Shown one piece after another: positions 30,780 through 33,937 of a stretch of 33,937 nucleotides of DNA (positions within the stretch are counted from its first letter, which is position 1; each line of letters opens with the position of its first letter). Below the pieces are notes generated by a model, which saw only the letters and a list, made by a program, of their open reading frames with translations, searched no databases and was not told the origin of the DNA. The translations under genes were made by a program, and so were the position numbers. The DNA comes from Actinomycetales bacterium (GTDB lineage: Bacteria > Actinomycetota > Actinomycetes > Actinomycetales > JAHECE01): contig JARKOU010000236.1 of NCBI GenBank assembly GCA_029975645.1, positions 1 to 33,937 on the forward strand. The letters run 5' to 3'.

Positions 30780-31992
30780 GGTACTCCTCCACCAGGCCGG
30801 CCCTGGCGGCGTCCCTCGCGCGCACGGACGGCGTGTGCAGCAGCGTGGCGCCCAGTCGGCGCAGCGCACGTTCCACCTGCGCCACCGGGACGTTGCCGGC
30901 CGGGAGTCGCGCGATCTCGGCCTCGACCGCGGCCTGGACGTGCTCGCGCATCGCCACGACGGCGTGGTCGATCGCGCGCTCGGCGAGCGCGCCCTCGAAC
31001 TGCTCGGCCGCGGTCTCGACGATGGCGGTCGCGCGTGCGACCTGCTCGTCCCGCAGGTCGGGGGCCTGGTCGCGCACGGTGGCCAGGTCGATGAGGTGGA
31101 CCCCGGGCATCCCGGCCACGGCGGGGTCGACGTCCCGCTGGAGGGAGAGGTCCACCACCACGAGCGACGACCCCGAGGGTTCGGATCCAGCGGTCCGGGC
31201 TGCCTCGACGTCGGCGACCCGGAGCACGGGGGTGAGCGAGCCGCTGCACGCGATCACGAGGTCGGCTGCAGCGAGCGCGGCGCCCAGCCCGTCGACCGGC
31301 ACTGCGCGTACGTCCCGAGCGAGCGCAAACTCCTCGGCGCGGCCGGAAGCGGAGTACGCCGCCACGTCCCGGCAGCCACGAGCCCGCAGCGCGGCCCGCG
31401 TCACCCCGGCGTACGAGCCCGTGCCGATCAGGAGCACCCGCACCCGATCCCACGCGGGCAACCGAGCCTCAGCCAGGTCCAGGGCGACCGAGACGATCGA
31501 GCGACCCAAGGCGCCGAGCGCCGCGTGCGCCTCCACCGTCCGAGACGCCCGCGCGGCGTTCGCGAAGAGCCGCTCGAGGTCGCGCGTCGCCGCCGCGTGC
31601 TCCTGGGCCTGGCCGAAGGCCCGACGCACCTGGCCGGCGATCTCACGCTCGCCCACCACCATCGAGTCCAGGCCCGCGGCCACAGCGAAGAGGTGCCGGG
31701 CGACGTCGGTCCCCGTACGCAGGCGCAGCGCTCCGCGCACTTCGTCCTCGTCCGCCGCCGACGCCGCCTCGACCGTCTCGATCACCCGATCGACGGCGGA
31801 AGAGAGCTCCTCGGCGTCGACCACGTCCACGTACACCTCGAACCGGTTGCACGTGGCGAGGACCACCGCCCCCCGAACCGGGCGTCCACCGCTGAGGACC
31901 GCCCGCGCCACGCCGTCGGCGCCGACGCTCAACCGCTCCAGCGTCGCGAGGTCGAGGTCGTGGTGGCTGGCGGACAGGGACACGAGGACCAC
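30733..31992 (-). CDS. hemA: Glutamyl-tRNA reductase
   Basis: The enzyme reduces glutamyl-tRNA(Glu) with NADPH to glutamate-1-semialdehyde, the first committed step of C5-pathway tetrapyrrole synthesis, in the cytoplasm. The 419-residue product has the catalytic Cys48 in LATCNRFEVY, His100 in ARHLFAVAAGLDSM, the signature GLDSMVVGE (107-115), the Rossmann start VLLIGTGSYAG (187-197), and a C-terminal helical dimerisation region. GTG 31992 is chosen because GAGGAGGG lies about ten bases upstream and the product then begins VVLVSLSASHHD, as in the family. The in-frame ATG at 32157 would add 55 unrelated residues and run into hemE. It is divergent from hemE with 58 bp between starts, and its 3' end overlaps the HNH gene. 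Confidence 0.95.
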   Translation of the reverse strand: MVLVSLSASHHDLDLATLERLSVGADGVARAVLSGGRPVRGAVVLATCNRFEVYVDVVDAEELSSAVDRVIETVEAASAADEDEVRGALRLRTGTDVARHLFAVAAGLDSMVVGEREIAGQVRRAFGQAQEHAAATRDLERLFANAARASRTVEAHAALGALGRSIVSVALDLAEARLPAWDRVRVLLIGTGSYAGVTRAALRARGCRDVAAYSASGRAEEFALARDVRAVPVDGLGAALAAADLVIACSGSLTPVLRVADVEAARTAGSEPSGSSLVVVDLSLQRDVDPAVAGMPGVHLIDLATVRDQAPDLRDEQVARATAIVETAAEQFEGALAERAIDHAVVAMREHVQAAVEAEIARLPAGNVPVAQVERALRRLGATLLHTPSVRARDAARAGLVEEYLMALRLLHGIEPPGS

Positions 31993-32050
31993 GGGGTGGC
32001 GCCCTCCTCGGGGAACGGGACTCGACGTCGGCTGGGGCAGAATCGGCCGG
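31993..32050. promoter_or_regulatory. Divergent hemA/hemE control region
   Basis: Only 58 bp separate the hemA and hemE starts, so promoters must overlap or reach into the genes. On the plus strand CAGAAT (32038-32043) lies seven bases before the hemE GTG, the position of a -10 element for a leaderless transcript. On the minus strand GAGGAGGG is the hemA ribosome-binding site. No clear -35 is seen. Confidence 0.4.
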
Positions 32051-33121
32051 GTGACGCTCCCGGAGAACCACCCGATGATCGATGGTCGCACGGCGGGTTC
32101 CCCGCTCGTCGAGGCATTCCGCGGCCGGCGGACGAACCTACTCCCCGTCTGGTTCATGCGTCAGGCCGGACGCTCCCTTCCCGAGTATCGGACCGCCCGC
32201 GCGGGCACCGGGATGCTCGAGGCCTGCCTCACCCCGGCGCTCGCCGCGGAGATCACGCTGCAGCCCGTCCGACGGCACGGCGTCGACGCCGCGATCTTCT
32301 TCAGCGACATCGTGGTCCCGTTCCGCCTGGCGGGCGTCGACGTCGAGATCGCGTCGGGCGTCGGCCCCGTCTTCGCCGAGCCTGCCCGCACGAGGGCCGA
32401 CGTCGACCGCCTCACCTCGTCCGCGAAGCAGCTCGACGACGCCCGACTGGCTCCGGTCAGCGAGGGCGTCGCTCGGACCGTCGCCGCCCTCGGCCGCACG
32501 TCCCTGATCGGCTTCGCGGGCGCGCCGTTCACGTTGGCCGCCTACCTGGTCGAGGGCCGCCCCAGCCGCGACCACCTGGGCGCCCGCCGCCTCATGCACA
32601 CCGACCCCGAGGCGTGGACCGCCCTCACCTCGTGGGCAGCCGACCTCACCGGGGCGTTCCTGCGCGCCCAGGTGCTCGCGGGCGCGAGCGCGGTGCAGCT
32701 CTTCGACTCCTGGGCCGGGTCCCTCTCCCTGGCGGACTACGAGAGGCACGTGGCGCCGGCGAGCGCCCGCGCCCTGGCGCAGGTGCGCGACCTCGACGTG
32801 CCGGTGGTCCACTTCGGCACCGGCACGGGCCACCTCCTGCGCGCGATGCGGGACGTCGGGGCGGACGTGATCGGTGTCGACTACCGCACGCCGCTCGATG
32901 AGGCCAACCGCGCCCTCGGGGGTGCCACCCCGCTCCAGGGCAACCTCGACCCCGCTCTGCTCGCAGCCCCGTGGCCCGTCCTCGAGGCCGCCGTCAAGGA
33001 CGTGGTGGTGCGGGGGCGGGAGGCGCCCGCTCACGTGGTCAACCTCGGCCACGGCGTTCCGCCGGACACCGACCCGGACGTGCTGACCCGGGTGGTGGAC
33101 CTGGTCCACTCGCTGGCGTGA
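32051..33121 (+). CDS. hemE: Uroporphyrinogen decarboxylase
   Basis: The enzyme removes four acetate carboxyls from uroporphyrinogen III to give coproporphyrinogen III, in the cytoplasm. The 356-residue product has signature 1 WFMRQAGRSLPEYR (34-47), the catalytic Asp86 in FFSDIVVP, signature 2 GFAGAPFTLAAYLVEG (154-169), FDSWAG (218-223) and the C-terminal NLGHGVPPDTD with the conserved His334. Length is normal. GTG 32051 gives the usual VTLPENHPMIDGR opening and may be leaderless; ATG 32075 with GGAGAA upstream is the alternative, shorter by eight residues. Followed on the same strand by a small ORF and hemC. Confidence 0.95.
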   Translation: MTLPENHPMIDGRTAGSPLVEAFRGRRTNLLPVWFMRQAGRSLPEYRTARAGTGMLEACLTPALAAEITLQPVRRHGVDAAIFFSDIVVPFRLAGVDVEIASGVGPVFAEPARTRADVDRLTSSAKQLDDARLAPVSEGVARTVAALGRTSLIGFAGAPFTLAAYLVEGRPSRDHLGARRLMHTDPEAWTALTSWAADLTGAFLRAQVLAGASAVQLFDSWAGSLSLADYERHVAPASARALAQVRDLDVPVVHFGTGTGHLLRAMRDVGADVIGVDYRTPLDEANRALGGATPLQGNLDPALLAAPWPVLEAAVKDVVVRGREAPAHVVNLGHGVPPDTDPDVLTRVVDLVHSLA

Positions 33122-33146
33122 GCGGGCACCGGCGGGAGGCGGCGAG

Positions 33147-33296
33147 ATGAGCATGACGGCGGATTCGAGGACGGCCCGACAGCGCAGCACCCGAACGGAC
33201 ACCCGGACTGCGGCTGGCTCGACCGCAGACCCCTCGACCGCGGACCCCTCGACCGCGGACACCGTGCGACAGTCGCGTCGCGACGGGCGAGAATGA
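33147..33296 (+). CDS. Small hypothetical protein (49 aa) between hemE and hemC
   Basis: ATG 33147 follows GGGAGG by about seven bases, a good ribosome site, and the frame runs 49 codons to a TGA seven bases before the hemC ATG. The product begins MSMTADSRTARQRSTRTDTR, is hydrophilic and Arg/Thr/Ser-rich, and contains three STAD(P/T) repeats encoded by a 15-bp array. I recognise no family. Translation could couple to hemC through the close spacing, in which case the leader rather than the peptide may matter. It may be a degenerate remnant or a chance ORF. Confidence 0.4.
   Translation: MSMTADSRTARQRSTRTDTRTAAGSTADPSTADPSTADTVRQSRRDGRE
33219..33263 (+). repeat. 15-bp tandem repeat between hemE and hemC
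   Basis: TCGACCGC(A/G)GACCCC is repeated three times in direct tandem (33219-33233, 33234-33248, 33249-33263), with one or two base differences. It lies inside the 49-codon ORF and encodes STADP in that frame. Confidence 0.85.
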
Positions 33297-33303
33297 CCGG
33301 ACG

Positions 33304-33937
33304 ATGCCCACCACCCCGCGCCCGCTGCGCCTCGGCACCCGCGCGAGCGCGCTCGCGCTCACCCAGAGCGGCCTGGTCGCCGATGCGCTGCGCGACCTGG
33401 GATGGCAGGTCGACCTCGTCCCGATCCGAACCGACGGCGACCGGCTCACCGGATCGCTCGCACAGATCGGCGGCACCGGGGTCTTCGTGACCGCCCTGCG
33501 CACGGCGCTCCTGGACGGGGCCTGCGACATCGCCGTCCACTCGCTCAAGGACCTGCCCACCGCGCCCGCCCCGGGCATCGCGCTCGCCGCCGTGCCGGAG
33601 CGCGAGGACCCCCGTGACGTCCTCTGCGCGCGCAACGGGTGGACGCTCTCGGGTCTGCCGGGCGGCGCGCGGGTCGGGACCGGCTCGCCCCGGCGCGCGG
33701 CGCAGCTCCGCCTGGCTCGGCCGGACCTCGAGATCGTCGACATCCGCGGCAACGTCGACACGCGCCTGCGCCGGGTCCGGGCCGACGACACCCTTGCCCG
33801 ACCGGTCGACAGCCGCGACGCCCGGCCCGCCGAGGCCGTTGCCCCGCCCGCCGACGAGCGGCCCACCCATGACCGGCCCGCCGACGCCCCGTCCGCATCC
33901 GCCCACCCCGCCGACCCGCTCGACGCCGTCGTCCTCG
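33304..33937 (+). CDS. hemC: Hydroxymethylbilane synthase (porphobilinogen deaminase), 3' end outside window
   Basis: The enzyme joins four porphobilinogen molecules into hydroxymethylbilane using a dipyrromethane cofactor. Visible residues 1-211 include the opening LRLGTRASALALTQS, TDGDRL, GTGVFVTALRTALLDG, the catalytic Asp83 in AVHSLKDLPT, and RVGTGSPRRAAQL with DIRGNVDTRLRRV (146-158). After Arg159 the normal few-residue turn is replaced by some 45 residues rich in Ala, Pro, Asp and Arg before the expected LDAVVL (206-211) resumes in frame. The insertion falls in a surface loop of known structures, so activity may be kept. Start ATG 33304 lies just after the small ORF; a GGGCGAG tract sits within the end of that ORF. 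Confidence 0.93.
   Translation, partial: MPTTPRPLRLGTRASALALTQSGLVADALRDLGWQVDLVPIRTDGDRLTGSLAQIGGTGVFVTALRTALLDGACDIAVHSLKDLPTAPAPGIALAAVPEREDPRDVLCARNGWTLSGLPGGARVGTGSPRRAAQLRLARPDLEIVDIRGNVDTRLRRVRADDTLARPVDSRDARPAEAVAPPADERPTHDRPADAPSASAHPADPLDAVVL

Noticed and set aside
30776-32050. Plus-strand open frame running from 30776 into hemE
   Set aside because: The part before 32051 is antisense to hemA and is compositionally unlike protein; hemE similarity begins at VTLPENHP.
1-33937. tRNA, rRNA, insertion sequences, phage attachment sites, riboswitches
   Set aside because: I looked for tRNA cloverleaf features, transposase motifs with terminal repeats, and common riboswitch cores and saw none that I could support by eye; a tRNAscan/Infernal run would be decisive.

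Overview
The window is very GC-rich, uses GTG as well as ATG starts, and carries several genes of actinobacterial character: a DUF222/13E12-type HNH protein with a GAAC-N4-GTTC SOS box, an HhH-GPD glycosylase of a kind typical of actinomycetes, a DHA2 drug exporter, and a divergent hemA / hemE-hemC heme locus. The most likely source is a high-GC Gram-positive actinomycete, perhaps of the Micrococcales. That placement is inference from gene content, not from a marker gene.

Positions 1-23382 (69% of the window) are one minus-strand reading frame with no stop that I could find. It starts at GTG 23382 and runs off the left edge, so at least 7,794 residues are encoded here and the C-terminus is missing. 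Read from the N-terminus it has: an extended Sec-type signal peptide, an Ala/Gln-rich coil, a zinc metalloprotease-like segment with HEIGHALGLGH and a downstream Met, a Pro/Thr-rich linker, a haemagglutinin-like beta region, a ZU5-like module, about 30 degenerate beta-solenoid repeats, a seven-repeat FG-GAP propeller nested inside that solenoid, and Ig-like repeats with a long conserved beta-rich region. The order resembles the giant LEPR-XLL-type exoproteins better known from Gram-negative bacteria. The very long open frames on the opposite strand are codon-bias shadows.

A 234-bp divergent spacer with a 16-bp palindrome separates the giant gene from a plus-strand DHA2 exporter (23617-25236). 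Next comes an unusual single gene (25397-27184) joining a SAM methyltransferase to an HhH-GPD base-excision-repair domain through a repetitive linker, with a plausible internal ribosome-binding site and GTG in front of the repair domain. Convergent to it is an AspT/YidE-type transporter with two RCK_C domains (27211-28860, minus).

A 407-bp spacer holds imperfect direct repeats and an SOS box in front of a DUF222-HNH endonuclease-like gene (29268-30779). The low-complexity tail of that gene overlaps the 3' end of hemA. hemA (minus) and hemE (plus) are divergent. hemE is followed by a 49-codon ORF and the start of hemC, which has an unusual Pro/Ala/Asp-rich insertion. HemA, HemC and HemE catalyse steps from glutamyl-tRNA through hydroxymethylbilane to coproporphyrinogen III in tetrapyrrole synthesis.
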